Positions 8,618-17,199 of a stretch of DNA of 64,000 bases are shown here, one piece after another. This DNA is from Streptomyces sp. PsTaAH-137. GTDB taxonomy: Bacteria; Actinomycetota; Actinomycetes; Streptomycetales; Streptomycetaceae. Under the pieces are notes generated by a model. It searched no databases. It was given only the letters and a program-made list of their open reading frames with translations, and was not told the DNA's origin. The translations under genes and the position numbers were made by a program. The DNA lies in the NCBI RefSeq assembly GCF_003259365.1, contig NZ_QLLY01000004.1:124001-188000 (forward strand), given 5' to 3'. How positions within the stretch are numbered: the stretch's first letter is position 1; the number at the start of each line of letters is the position of its first letter.

Positions 8618-8963
8618 GGCCCGTCCGGGAAGAGCGCTCGACTCCCGCCCGATTCGCCCCTGTTTGAAACTAAAAGTAAAGAAGTGCGGTCAGGGGTTTC
8701 GCATCACCCGGGCGAGGAGTACAAAGGAGTCAACGGCCCGCGAGACCAGGGACATCCGAGAGGATCACCTTCACACGCAGATACGGCCCCACGGACCGAG
8801 CATGAACACCGGGCACCCACGCGACGTCGACCCGTCGATTACGGGCCAGCCGCACCAGGCGACGGGCAAAGTACCCGACCTGATGGGCAACACATCGAGG
8901 ACGCTTGGTAACCCAGTGGACATGCCAGCGGCGGTACGAGACCTCGTACCGCCGCAACCCTGT
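8618..8963. other. 346-bp intergenic region, HAD phosphatase / Fic-fold gene
   Basis: An AT-rich promoter-like patch at 8661-8686 is followed by a structured region interpreted as a 6S-like RNA ending in a hairpin at 8931-8952. No protein-coding gene is supported. Confidence 0.55.
8775..8955 (+). ncRNA. ssrS: Probable 6S-like RNA
   Basis: The region can fold into one long rod. CCAC (8789-8792) pairs with GTGG (8916-8919), ACCGAG (8795-8800) with CTTGGT (8904-8909), CCCA (8816-8819) with TGGG (8884-8887), and CCCGTCG (8831-8837) with CGACGGG (8860-8866). Large asymmetric internal loops lie between the stems. It ends with a terminator hairpin of 9-10 bp (8931-8940 with 8943-8952). From memory, the S. 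coelicolor 6S-like RNA (scr3559) lies in the equivalent gap beside the same HAD gene. The 5' end given is approximate and the opposite strand cannot be excluded. Confidence 0.5.
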
Positions 8964-9788
8964 TCAGGCCGCGCCGCGCTGCAGCGCCTCGCACACCGCG
9001 GTCGACTCCCGGACCCCCAGCTCCACGGCCTTGCCGCAGTGCGCGATCCACGCGGCCATCCCCTCCGGCGTACCGGAGACATAGCCTTCGAGCGCGGCGG
9101 CGTACGCCGCGCGCCCCAGCTCCGCGTGGCCCACCTCGGCGGGGCAGATCGACTTCGGGTCGAGGCCGCTGCCGACCAGGACGATGCGTTCGGCGGCTCG
9201 CGCGACCAGGCCGTTGTGCGAGCCGAAGGGGCGCAGCGCGAGCAGTTCGCCGTGCACGACGGCGGCGCTCACCAGGGCCGGTGCCGCACTTCCCGTGATG
9301 ATCAGCTGGGCGAGCCCTTCGAGGCGGGCCGCCACCTCGTCCGCGTCCGGCACCGGCAACTCGACCAGCGGCTCGTCCACGGGCTCGCCGGGCGTGCGCG
9401 GCCGGCCCACCGTGTCGCCCTGATCGGCGGCCGCGACCAGGTGCAGGCGCGCGAGCACCCGCAGCGGTGACTGCCGCCAGATGGACAGGAGTTGACCCGC
9501 CTCGGCGGTCAGCCGCAGGGCGGCGCCCACCACGGGCGCCTCCGGGTCGCCGTCGGCGCCACTGAAGTCGGTACGGCGGCGGACCTCTTCGAGGTTCCAG
9601 TCCGCGCCGGACAGCGCCGCGCTGCCGCGAGCGCCACGCAGCGCGGCCTCGGAGGTGACCTCGTTGCTGCGGCGCCGCATGACCCGGTGCCCGTAGACCC
9701 GGTCCACGGCTTTGCGCACGGAATCCACGGAGTCGGCCACGCCCGGCAGGGTCGCGAGCGTGGCGAGGGGGTCGGCTGTCGTACTCAT
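8964..9788 (-). CDS. Fic-fold protein with degenerate active site (often misannotated as oxidoreductase)
   Basis: 274 aa from the ATG at 9788; an upstream in-frame start lacks a ribosome site. The central-to-C-terminal region has the Fic helical layout: VHGELLALRPFGSHNGLVAR aligns with the HxFxxGNGRxxR signature. The catalytic His is Arg and the anion-binding loop is altered, so AMPylation is unlikely. No oxidoreductase motif is visible. It is divergent from the ATPase gene that starts at 9890. Confidence 0.6.
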   Translation of the reverse strand: MSTTADPLATLATLPGVADSVDSVRKAVDRVYGHRVMRRRSNEVTSEAALRGARGSAALSGADWNLEEVRRRTDFSGADGDPEAPVVGAALRLTAEAGQLLSIWRQSPLRVLARLHLVAAADQGDTVGRPRTPGEPVDEPLVELPVPDADEVAARLEGLAQLIITGSAAPALVSAAVVHGELLALRPFGSHNGLVARAAERIVLVGSGLDPKSICPAEVGHAELGRAAYAAALEGYVSGTPEGMAAWIAHCGKAVELGVRESTAVCEALQRGAA

Positions 9789-9889
9789 GAGTACGACCCT
9801 ACGGTCCCGGGGCTCGCGCCCCACGAAGGAGTGGTCTTCTTCACGCGCGAGCACCACGAAGGGTAACGATCGCACTACCCTTGGTGAAC

Positions 9890-10870
9890 ATGAAGATCGC
9901 TTTCGTCGGGAAGGGCGGCAGCGGCAAGACCACGCTGTCCTCGCTCTTCATCCGCCACCTCGCCAGCACCGGGTCGCCGGTCATCGCCGTCGACGCCGAC
10001 ATCAACCAGCACCTGGGCCCGGCCCTCGGCCTCGACGACGACGTCGCCGCCGAGTTGCCCGCGCTCGGCGCGCGGCTGCCGTTCATCAAGGACTATCTGC
10101 GCGGTTCGAACCCGCGCATCGCCTCCGCCGACACCATGATCAAGACGACGCCGCCCGGCGAGGGCTCGCGGTTGCTGCGGGTGCGGGAGAACAACCCGGT
10201 GTACGACGCCTGCGCCCGGGAGGTGGAACTCGACGGTGACGCCGTGCGTTTGATGGTCACCGGGCCGTTCACCGAAGCCGACCTCGGTGTCGCCTGCTAC
10301 CACTCCAAGACCGGAGCGGTGGAGCTGTGTCTGAACCACCTGGTCGACGGCCGCGGCGAGTACGTGGTGGTCGACATGACCGCAGGCTCGGACTCCTTCG
10401 CCTCGGGCATGTTCACCCGCTTCGACATGACGTTCCTCGTCGCAGAACCGACACGCAAGGGGGTCTCCGTCTATCGCCAGTACAAGGAGTACGCCCGGGA
10501 CTTCGGCATCGCGCTGAAGGTCGTGGGGAACAAGGTGCAGGGCCAGGACGACCTCGACTTCCTGCGCGCCGAGGTCGGGGACGACCTGCTCGTCACCGTC
10601 GGGCACTCCGACTGGGTGCGCGCCATGGAAAAGGGACGCCCGCCGCGCTTCGACCTCCTGGAGGAGCCCAACAGGGCCTCCCTGCGCGCGCTTCAGGCCG
10701 CGGCCGACGCGACGTACGAGGCCCGCGACTGGGAGCGCTACACGCGCCAGATGGTCCACTTCCACGTGAAGAACGCCCAGAACTGGGGCAACGAGAAGAC
10801 CGGGGCCGACCTGGCTTCTCAGGTCGACCCCGGCTTCACGCTTCAGGAGAGTGTCACGGCCAGCGCCTGA
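9890..10870 (+). CDS. MinD/CooC-type ATP-binding protein
   Basis: 326 aa from ATG 9890 (MKIAFVGKGGSGKTTLSS). The deviant P-loop with both lysines and the AVDADINQHLG switch resemble CooC and MinD-like SIMIBI ATPases that load metal or partition cargo. A DMTAGSDSFASG segment fits the switch II position. CooC normally matures CO dehydrogenase, but no such enzyme is nearby, so the client is unknown. A TACCCT box sits just before the ATG, suggesting a very short or absent leader. It converges with the lipoprotein gene with a 6-bp gap. Confidence 0.75.
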   Translation: MKIAFVGKGGSGKTTLSSLFIRHLASTGSPVIAVDADINQHLGPALGLDDDVAAELPALGARLPFIKDYLRGSNPRIASADTMIKTTPPGEGSRLLRVRENNPVYDACAREVELDGDAVRLMVTGPFTEADLGVACYHSKTGAVELCLNHLVDGRGEYVVVDMTAGSDSFASGMFTRFDMTFLVAEPTRKGVSVYRQYKEYARDFGIALKVVGNKVQGQDDLDFLRAEVGDDLLVTVGHSDWVRAMEKGRPPRFDLLEEPNRASLRALQAAADATYEARDWERYTRQMVHFHVKNAQNWGNEKTGADLASQVDPGFTLQESVTASA

Positions 10871-10876
10871 CCTCGG

Positions 10877-12175
10877 CTACGGCTTCGCGGCCGGTGCTCC
10901 CGGCACCCCCTTGGGGGCCGGGGCCGGGCTGCCGCCGTTGAGGAAGGCGGGCCAGCCCTGCGCGGGGGCCGTGCCGACCGGCAGTTCGGCGAGCTTGCCC
11001 AGGGTCTTGGTGTCCTGGGCGTCGAGCCAGTCGGCGAGCTGGTGGAAGGACACACAGCGGACGTCGGGCTTGTTGCAGACCTTCTCCACGGTCTGCTCGA
11101 CGGCGCGCATGTAGGTGCCGCCGTTCCACGACTCGAAGTGGTTGCCGATGATCAGCGGGGCGCGGTTGCCCTGATAGGCGCGGTTGAAGCCCGCCAGCAG
11201 GCTGTCGCGCATCTGGTTGCCCCAGTAGGCGTGCTTGGCGGGGTCACCGTGCATGGTGCCGGACTGGTTCACGGCGAAGTTGTAGTCCATGGTCAGCTGC
11301 TCGTAGGAGTGGCCGAGGAACGGCACGAGCTGCATGGACAGGTCCCACAGGCCGTCCTTCTTCTTCGGCCAGACCTGGTTGTTGACGCCGCTGGTGTCGT
11401 AGCGGAAGCCCAGGTCGTGGGCCGCGCGCATGAAGTTCTTCTGCCCCTCCAGGCAGGGCGTGCGGGCGCCGATGAGTTCCTTGTCGTAGTCGAAGGGCAG
11501 CGGCGCCGCCTTCTTCAGGCCCGTGTTGGTCTTCCACGACTTCACGAACGACTTGGCCTGGGCGATCTCGCTCTTCCACTCGGCCACCGACCACTGGCCG
11601 ACGCCGCCGTCCTTGCCGCAGAAGTGGCCGTTGAAGTGGGTGCCGATCTCGTTGCCCTCGAGCCAGGCGCCGCGCACCTGCTCCGCGGTGTCCTTGATTC
11701 CCTTGAGGTCGTTGAAGCCGATGTCGGAGCGGCCCGGCGAGTGCTGCGGCGCGTGATACTCGCCCGCCTTGTCCTCGGGGAGCATGTACACGCCGCTGAG
11801 GAAGTACGTCATGGTCGCGTTGTTCTTCTTGGCGACGTTGCGGAAGTGCGAGAAGAGTTTCTGGCTGTCCTCGCCCGCGCCGTCCCAGGAGAAGACGACG
11901 AACTGGGGCGGTTTCTGTCCCGCCTTGAGGCGGTCGGCCCTGGGCAGGTGCGGCTGGCGACCGGTGTACGCGGTCGAGCCGTCGCCGATGAGGCGGAGCA
12001 CGCTGCCCGGAGCGCCCTTGTGGGGCGCGGCGGCCTTCTTCGGGCCCGGGGCGCCCTGGTGCGGCGGGGCGTCCGTGCCGCAGCCGGCGAGGGCCGCGGC
12101 GCAGGCCGCGGCGGCGGTGATGCCCGCGGCGAGCCGCACGGACGGGCGGGGAGCGTTCCTTCGGGTGGCGGCCAT
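10877..12175 (-). CDS. Polysaccharide deacetylase-like lipoprotein
   Basis: 432 aa from ATG 12175 with an AGGTGG-type ribosome site. The signal peptide ends in a lipobox (AAALAGC, Cys near residue 33), so the protein is lipid-anchored outside the membrane. An Ala/Pro/Lys-rich linker precedes a NodB-like fold: FVVFSWDGAGED in place of TFDDG, EIGTHFNGHF in place of the HxxxH metal motif, and GARTPCLEG. The altered first motif leaves catalytic activity uncertain. It likely acts on a cell-wall or secreted glycan. Confidence 0.7.
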   Translation of the reverse strand: MAATRRNAPRPSVRLAAGITAAAACAAALAGCGTDAPPHQGAPGPKKAAAPHKGAPGSVLRLIGDGSTAYTGRQPHLPRADRLKAGQKPPQFVVFSWDGAGEDSQKLFSHFRNVAKKNNATMTYFLSGVYMLPEDKAGEYHAPQHSPGRSDIGFNDLKGIKDTAEQVRGAWLEGNEIGTHFNGHFCGKDGGVGQWSVAEWKSEIAQAKSFVKSWKTNTGLKKAAPLPFDYDKELIGARTPCLEGQKNFMRAAHDLGFRYDTSGVNNQVWPKKKDGLWDLSMQLVPFLGHSYEQLTMDYNFAVNQSGTMHGDPAKHAYWGNQMRDSLLAGFNRAYQGNRAPLIIGNHFESWNGGTYMRAVEQTVEKVCNKPDVRCVSFHQLADWLDAQDTKTLGKLAELPVGTAPAQGWPAFLNGGSPAPAPKGVPGAPAAKP

Positions 12176-12496
12176 CTTCCGCCCACCTACTTCCTGGAGT
12201 CGGCTGACAGGAGGTGAATGCGAGAAATGCCCGCTTCCGGCGGGCGGCGCCGTCACCGTCACACGAAGGCCGCACACGTTTTGTACGACAAGCCGACCAA
12301 AGTTTTAGTTCACTACTCAGAGTGAAGTCTTGCCCCATTTGCCCATTTAGCCCCGCTAGATTCTTTACTCTGCATTACTATTCATTTACCGAGCGTTGAT
12401 ATCGAACGTCGAATTTTCATCCCGCCGCTGCACGCCGTGAACCACGGCCGCGACCCCATTCCGCGACCGCGCTGCACCCCGGAGGAGACGGGAAAC
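12176..12496. other. 321-bp divergent intergenic region, lipoprotein / SulP-CA
   Basis: Markedly AT-rich for this genome between about 12280 and 12420, as expected for the two divergent promoters. No gene, repeat or strong hairpin is seen. A GGAGGAG ribosome site at 12480-12486 serves the SulP-carbonic anhydrase gene. Confidence 0.6.
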
Positions 12497-14857
12497 ATGT
12501 CAGCCTGCGTACCCACCCGCGCCAGTGACTCCGAACGACCGGGCGAGCCGACAGACGCCGCCCACCCGGCCCACAGTCCACCGCCGGCGCCCCGCCGCCG
12601 CTTCCGCATCGCGGGCGCCGACCTCTCGGCGTCCATCGCGGTCTTCCTGATCGCCCTCCCGCTGTCCCTCGGCATCGCCCTGGCGACCGGCGCGCCCCTG
12701 GAATCGGGGCTGGTCGCCGCCGCCGTCGGCGGCATCGTCGCCGGTGTCATGGGCGGCTCCCCGCTCCAGGTCAGCGGCCCCGCCGCGGGCCTCACCGTCG
12801 TCACCGCCGAGCTGATCCAGCGCTACGGCTGGCGGACCACCTGCGCCATCACCGTGATGGCGGGCGTCGCCCAGCTCGGGCTCGGCTGCCTGCGCGTGGC
12901 CCGCACGGCGCTCGCCGTCAGCCCCGCCGTGGTGCACGGCATGCTCGCCGGTATCGGCATCACCATCGCCGTCGCCCAGGTCCACATCGTCCTCGGCGGC
13001 ACCCCCCAGAGCTCCGTGCTCGCCAATCTGGGCGCCCTGCCCGCCCAGTTGGCGAACCTGCAGCCCGCCGCGCTCGGCATCAGCGTCCTCACCATCGCCC
13101 TGCTGCTCGCCTGGCCGAGGATCCCCGGGAGCGTCGGGCGCGTCACCCGCAAGATCCCGGGCGCGCTCGTCGCCGTGACCGCCGCGAGCGCCGTCGCCGC
13201 GCTGTTCGGGCTGCGCCTGCCCGAGGTCGACCTGCCGTCCTGGAGCAGCCACGCGCTGGCCGGGCTGCCCGAGGGGCCGGTGCTCGGCGTCGCCGCGGCC
13301 GTGCTGACCACCACCCTGGTGTGCAGCGTGCAGTCGCTGCTCGGCGCCGTCGCCGCGGACAAGATGGCCGCCGGACGGTCCGACCTGCCGCCCGAGATGC
13401 GCCGCTCGAACCTGGACCGCGAGCTGCTCTCCCAGGGCGCGTCGAACATCGTCTCCGGTTCGCTCGGCGGGCTGCCCGTCGCGGGCGTCGCGGTGCGCAC
13501 CACGGCGAACATCAACGCGGGCGCCGTGAGCGGGAACTCCGCGGCGCTGCACGGCGTTTGGGTAGTAGCCGCCACGCTCCTCCTGGTCCCCGTCCTGGAG
13601 CTGATCCCGCTCGCCTCGCTCGCCGCGCTGGTGATGATGGTCGGCATCCAGATGGTGTCCCTGCACCACATCCGCACGGTCACCCGCCACCGTGAGGTGC
13701 TCGTCTACGTCGTGACCACCCTCGGCGTCGTCGTCTTCGGCGTGCTCGAAGGCGTCGGTCTCGGTGTCGCGGTCGCCGTCGGCGTCGCGATGCAGCGCCT
13801 CGCGCGCACCCGGATCACGCGCGAGGAGGACGCCCGCGGCGTCCACCATGTGCGCGTCCGCGGCCAGTTGACGTTCCTGGCCGTGCCGCGGCTGAGCCGC
13901 ACCCTTCATCAGGTCCCCCAAGGGGCCACCTGCGTAGTGGAGTTGGACGGATCATTCATGGACCATGCCGCGTACGACGCCCTGCAGGGCTGGCAGAAGG
14001 CCCACACCACCCAGGGCGGTCAGGTCGAGGTGGCCGGGCGCGGGGGCGCGCGGATCGCCGAGCCCGCGAGCGCCTCGCACGCCTGCTGCCGCCCCTGGAC
14101 GCCCTGGCGCAACCACCACTGCGACGACCGGCCGCACACGGACGCCCCGCAGGAAGCGGCGCCGCCGCGCGGTGGGCATCATCTGGCGAGCGGCATCAGC
14201 GCGTTCCAGCGGAACACGGCGCCGCTGGTCCGCGGTGAGCTGGCCCGCCTTGCGCGGGAGGGGCAGAAGCCCACGCAGCTCTTCCTGACCTGCGCGGACT
14301 CCCGGGTCGTCACGTCGATGATCACGTCGAGCGGCCCCGGCGATCTCTTCGTCGTGCGGAACGTCGGGAATCTGGTGCCGCTGCCGGGCGCCGAGAGCGG
14401 GGACGACTCGGTCGCCGCCGCCATCGAGTACGCCGTCGACGTCCTGAAGGTCCAGTCGATCACCGTGTGCGGGCACTCCGGATGCGGGGCCATGCAGGCG
14501 CTGTTGAGCACCCCGCCGTCCGCACCCGGGGCGCTCACCCCGCTCAAGCGGTGGCTGCGGCACGGGATTCCGAGCCTGGAGCGGATGGGCGACGAGGGGC
14601 TGCCCTGGGCGCGGCTCGCGGGCCGGGCGCCGGCCGATTCGATCGAGCAGCTCTGTCTGACCAATGTCGTCCAGCAGTTGGAGCATCTGCGGGCGCACGA
14701 GTCGGTCGCTCGCGCCCTGGAGGAGGGCTCGCTCGAACTGCACGGGATGTACTTCCACGTCGGCGAGGCCCAGGCCTACCTGCTGGAAGAGCGTGATCCC
14801 GTCTTCGGCCAGGTCGAGGCGGCCGCCTACGAGGACACCGGAGCCGCCCGCGCCTGA
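12497..14857 (+). CDS. SulP (SLC26) transporter fused to beta-carbonic anhydrase
   Basis: 786 aa from ATG 12497, chosen for its GGAGGAG site over a GTG at 12437. Residues about 40-440 form a SulP membrane domain of many hydrophobic segments (QVSGPAAGLTVV, QGASNIVSGSLGGLPV). A STAS-like domain follows (about 447-515), then a Cys/His-rich linker. The last 200 residues are a beta-carbonic anhydrase with zinc ligands CADSR (about 599) and HSGC (about 660). The layout suggests coupled bicarbonate uptake and CO2/bicarbonate interconversion. The transported anion is inferred, not shown. Confidence 0.9.
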   Translation: MSACVPTRASDSERPGEPTDAAHPAHSPPPAPRRRFRIAGADLSASIAVFLIALPLSLGIALATGAPLESGLVAAAVGGIVAGVMGGSPLQVSGPAAGLTVVTAELIQRYGWRTTCAITVMAGVAQLGLGCLRVARTALAVSPAVVHGMLAGIGITIAVAQVHIVLGGTPQSSVLANLGALPAQLANLQPAALGISVLTIALLLAWPRIPGSVGRVTRKIPGALVAVTAASAVAALFGLRLPEVDLPSWSSHALAGLPEGPVLGVAAAVLTTTLVCSVQSLLGAVAADKMAAGRSDLPPEMRRSNLDRELLSQGASNIVSGSLGGLPVAGVAVRTTANINAGAVSGNSAALHGVWVVAATLLLVPVLELIPLASLAALVMMVGIQMVSLHHIRTVTRHREVLVYVVTTLGVVVFGVLEGVGLGVAVAVGVAMQRLARTRITREEDARGVHHVRVRGQLTFLAVPRLSRTLHQVPQGATCVVELDGSFMDHAAYDALQGWQKAHTTQGGQVEVAGRGGARIAEPASASHACCRPWTPWRNHHCDDRPHTDAPQEAAPPRGGHHLASGISAFQRNTAPLVRGELARLAREGQKPTQLFLTCADSRVVTSMITSSGPGDLFVVRNVGNLVPLPGAESGDDSVAAAIEYAVDVLKVQSITVCGHSGCGAMQALLSTPPSAPGALTPLKRWLRHGIPSLERMGDEGLPWARLAGRAPADSIEQLCLTNVVQQLEHLRAHESVARALEEGSLELHGMYFHVGEAQAYLLEERDPVFGQVEAAAYEDTGAARA

Positions 14858-14892
14858 ACCGGCGCTTTCCCGGATCCGTGGGAGAAGTGAGA

Positions 14893-14927
14893 GCGTGTGG
14901 CTCCCGGCACCGCCGGGAGCCACACGC
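14893..14927 (+). terminator. Intrinsic terminator after SulP-CA
   Basis: A perfect 16-bp stem (14893-14908 with 14912-14927) with a 3-nt loop, 35 bp after the stop codon. It has no T-run, as is common in Streptomyces. Confidence 0.85.
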
Positions 14928-15042
14928 ATGAACCCCGGCCTACAGGTCTAAACCAATTCTCGGACACCCCTTGTCACCAGGGGGCGACGTCTGATGAGCT
15001 GTGGCCTGGGACACAACGGACACCTTGGGAAAGGCAGAAGCC

Positions 15043-16998
15043 GTGAGCAACGAGAGCCTGGCCAATCTTCTGAAGGAAGAGCGACGCTTCGCGCCGCCCG
15101 CTGACCTGGCCGCGAACGCCAACGTCACGGCCGAGGCGTATGAGCAGGCCAAGGCTGACCGGCTGGGCTTCTGGGCCGAGCAGGCCCGCCGCCTCACCTG
15201 GGCCACCGAGCCGACCGAGACCCTCGACTGGTCGAACCCGCCGTTCGCGAAGTGGTTCGCCGACGGCAAGCTCAACGTCGCGTACAACTGCGTGGACCGC
15301 CACGTCGAGGCCGGGAACGGCGACCGGGTCGCCATCCACTTCGAGGGCGAGCCGGGCGACAGCCGCGCGATCACCTACGCCGAGCTGAAGGACGAGGTCA
15401 GCCGCGCGGCGAACGCGCTGACCGAGCTGGGCGTGCAGAAGGGCGACCGCGTCGCCGTCTACCTGCCGATGATCCCGGAAGCCGTCATCTCGATGCTCGC
15501 CTGCGCGCGCATCGGCGCCGCGCACTCCGTCGTCTTCGGCGGCTTCTCGGCCGACGCCATCGCCAAGCGCATCGAGGACGCCGACGCCAAGCTCGTCATC
15601 ACCTCCGACGGCGGCTACCGCCGGGGCAAGCCCTCCGCGCTCAAGCCCGCCGTCGACGAAGCGCTGACGCGCGTATCCGTCGACAAGGTCCTCGTCGTGC
15701 AGCGCACCAAGCAGGACGTCGCCTGGACCGAGGGCCGCGACGTGTGGTGGCACGACGTCGTCGGCAAGCAGTCGGCGGAGCACACCCCGGAGGCGTTCGA
15801 CGCCGAGCAGCCGCTCTTCATCCTGTACACGTCGGGCACGACGGGTAAGCCGAAGGGCATCCTGCACACCTCGGGCGGCTACCTGACGCAGGCCAGCTAC
15901 ACCCACCACGCCGTCTTCGACCTCAAGCCGGAGACCGACGTCTACTGGTGCACGGCCGACATCGGCTGGGTCACCGGCCACTCGTACATCACGTACGGCC
16001 CGCTCTCGAACGGCGCGACGCAGGTCATCTACGAGGGCACCCCGGACACCCCGCACCAGGGGCGCTTCTGGGAGATCGTGCAGAAGTACGGCGTCACGAT
16101 CCTCTACACGGCGCCCACCGCGATCCGTACGTTCATGAAGTGGGGCGACGACATCCCCGCGAAGTTCGACCTGTCCAGCCTGCGCGTGCTCGGGTCGGTC
16201 GGTGAGCCGATCAACCCCGAGGCCTGGGTCTGGTACCGGAAGAACATCGGCGCCGACACGTGCCCCATCGTGGACACCTGGTGGCAGACCGAGACCGGCG
16301 CGATGATGATCTCGCCGCTGCCGGGCGTGACCGAGACCAAGCCGGGCTCCGCCCAGCGTCCGCTGCCCGGTATCTCGGCGACCGTCGTCGACGACGAGGC
16401 CAACGAGGTGCCGAACGGCGGCGGTGGCTATCTGGTCCTCACCGAGCCGTGGCCGTCGATGCTCCGCACCATCTGGGGCGACGACCAGCGGTTCATCGAC
16501 ACGTACTGGTCGCGCTTCGAGGGCAAGTACTTCGCCGGTGACGGCGCGAAGAAGGACGAGGACGGCGACATCTGGCTCCTCGGCCGCGTCGACGACGTGA
16601 TGCTCGTGTCCGGGCACAACATCTCGACCACCGAGGTCGAGTCGGCGCTCGTGTCGCACCCGGCCGTCGCCGAGGCCGCCGTGGTCGGCGCCGCCGACGA
16701 GACGACCGGCCAGGCCATCGTCGCCTTCGTGATCCTGCGCGGCACCGCCAACGCGGAGGACGAGTCCCTGGTCGCCGACCTGCGCAACCACGTGGGCTCC
16801 GTGCTCGGTCCGATCGCCAAGCCCAAGCGGGTCCTGCCGGTCGCCGAGCTGCCCAAGACCCGGTCCGGCAAGATCATGCGCCGCCTCCTCCGCGACGTCG
16901 CGGAGAACCGCGCGGTCGGTGACGTCACCACGCTCGCCGACTCCTCCGTGATGGACCTGATCCAGAACAAGCTGCCGGCGGCCCCCAGCGAGGACTGA
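15043..16998 (+). CDS. acs: Acetyl-CoA synthetase (AMP-forming)
   Basis: 651 aa from GTG 15043, matching the family's usual 650 or so; a GTG at 15001 adds 14 unlike residues. It activates acetate with ATP to acetyl-AMP and then acetyl-CoA. The AMP-binding P-loop is [11 protein letters not shown]; acetate/AMP-pocket motifs TWWQTETG and [12 protein letters not shown] are present. The conserved C-terminal lysine in [11 protein letters not shown] is the residue acetylated in regulated Acs enzymes. Single gene, with terminators on both sides. Confidence 0.97.
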   Translation: MSNESLANLLKEERRFAPPADLAANANVTAEAYEQAKADRLGFWAEQARRLTWATEPTETLDWSNPPFAKWFADGKLNVAYNCVDRHVEAGNGDRVAIHFEGEPGDSRAITYAELKDEVSRAANALTELGVQKGDRVAVYLPMIPEAVISMLACARIGAAHSVVFGGFSADAIAKRIEDADAKLVITSDGGYRRGKPSALKPAVDEALTRVSVDKVLVVQRTKQDVAWTEGRDVWWHDVVGKQSAEHTPEAFDAEQPLFILYTSGTTGKPKGILHTSGGYLTQASYTHHAVFDLKPETDVYWCTADIGWVTGHSYITYGPLSNGATQVIYEGTPDTPHQGRFWEIVQKYGVTILYTAPTAIRTFMKWGDDIPAKFDLSSLRVLGSVGEPINPEAWVWYRKNIGADTCPIVDTWWQTETGAMMISPLPGVTETKPGSAQRPLPGISATVVDDEANEVPNGGGGYLVLTEPWPSMLRTIWGDDQRFIDTYWSRFEGKYFAGDGAKKDEDGDIWLLGRVDDVMLVSGHNISTTEVESALVSHPAVAEAAVVGAADETTGQAIVAFVILRGTANAEDESLVADLRNHVGSVLGPIAKPKRVLPVAELPKTRSGKIMRRLLRDVAENRAVGDVTTLADSSVMDLIQNKLPAAPSED

Positions 16999-17019
16999 GC
17001 CTCCACGGCCATAGAGGGG

Positions 17020-17051
17020 ACGGGCACTCGGCGAACGCGCCGGGTGCCCGT
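17020..17051 (+). terminator. Intrinsic terminator after acs
   Basis: A 14-bp stem with one G-U pair and an AACG-type loop, followed by TTT, 22 bp after the acs stop. Confidence 0.85.
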
Positions 17052-17199
17052 TTCGTGCGTAGGGTGATGATCACCAGGTCCGTCTCCGGTACACCCGGTA
17101 GGGTGAAGAGCGCGTCAAGAACGCGCCATGAAGTTCACAGGGTGTGCCGGGAAGTCTGGTCGGCGATGTCATCAGCCGTGCCCGACCGGAGGTCCCCTC

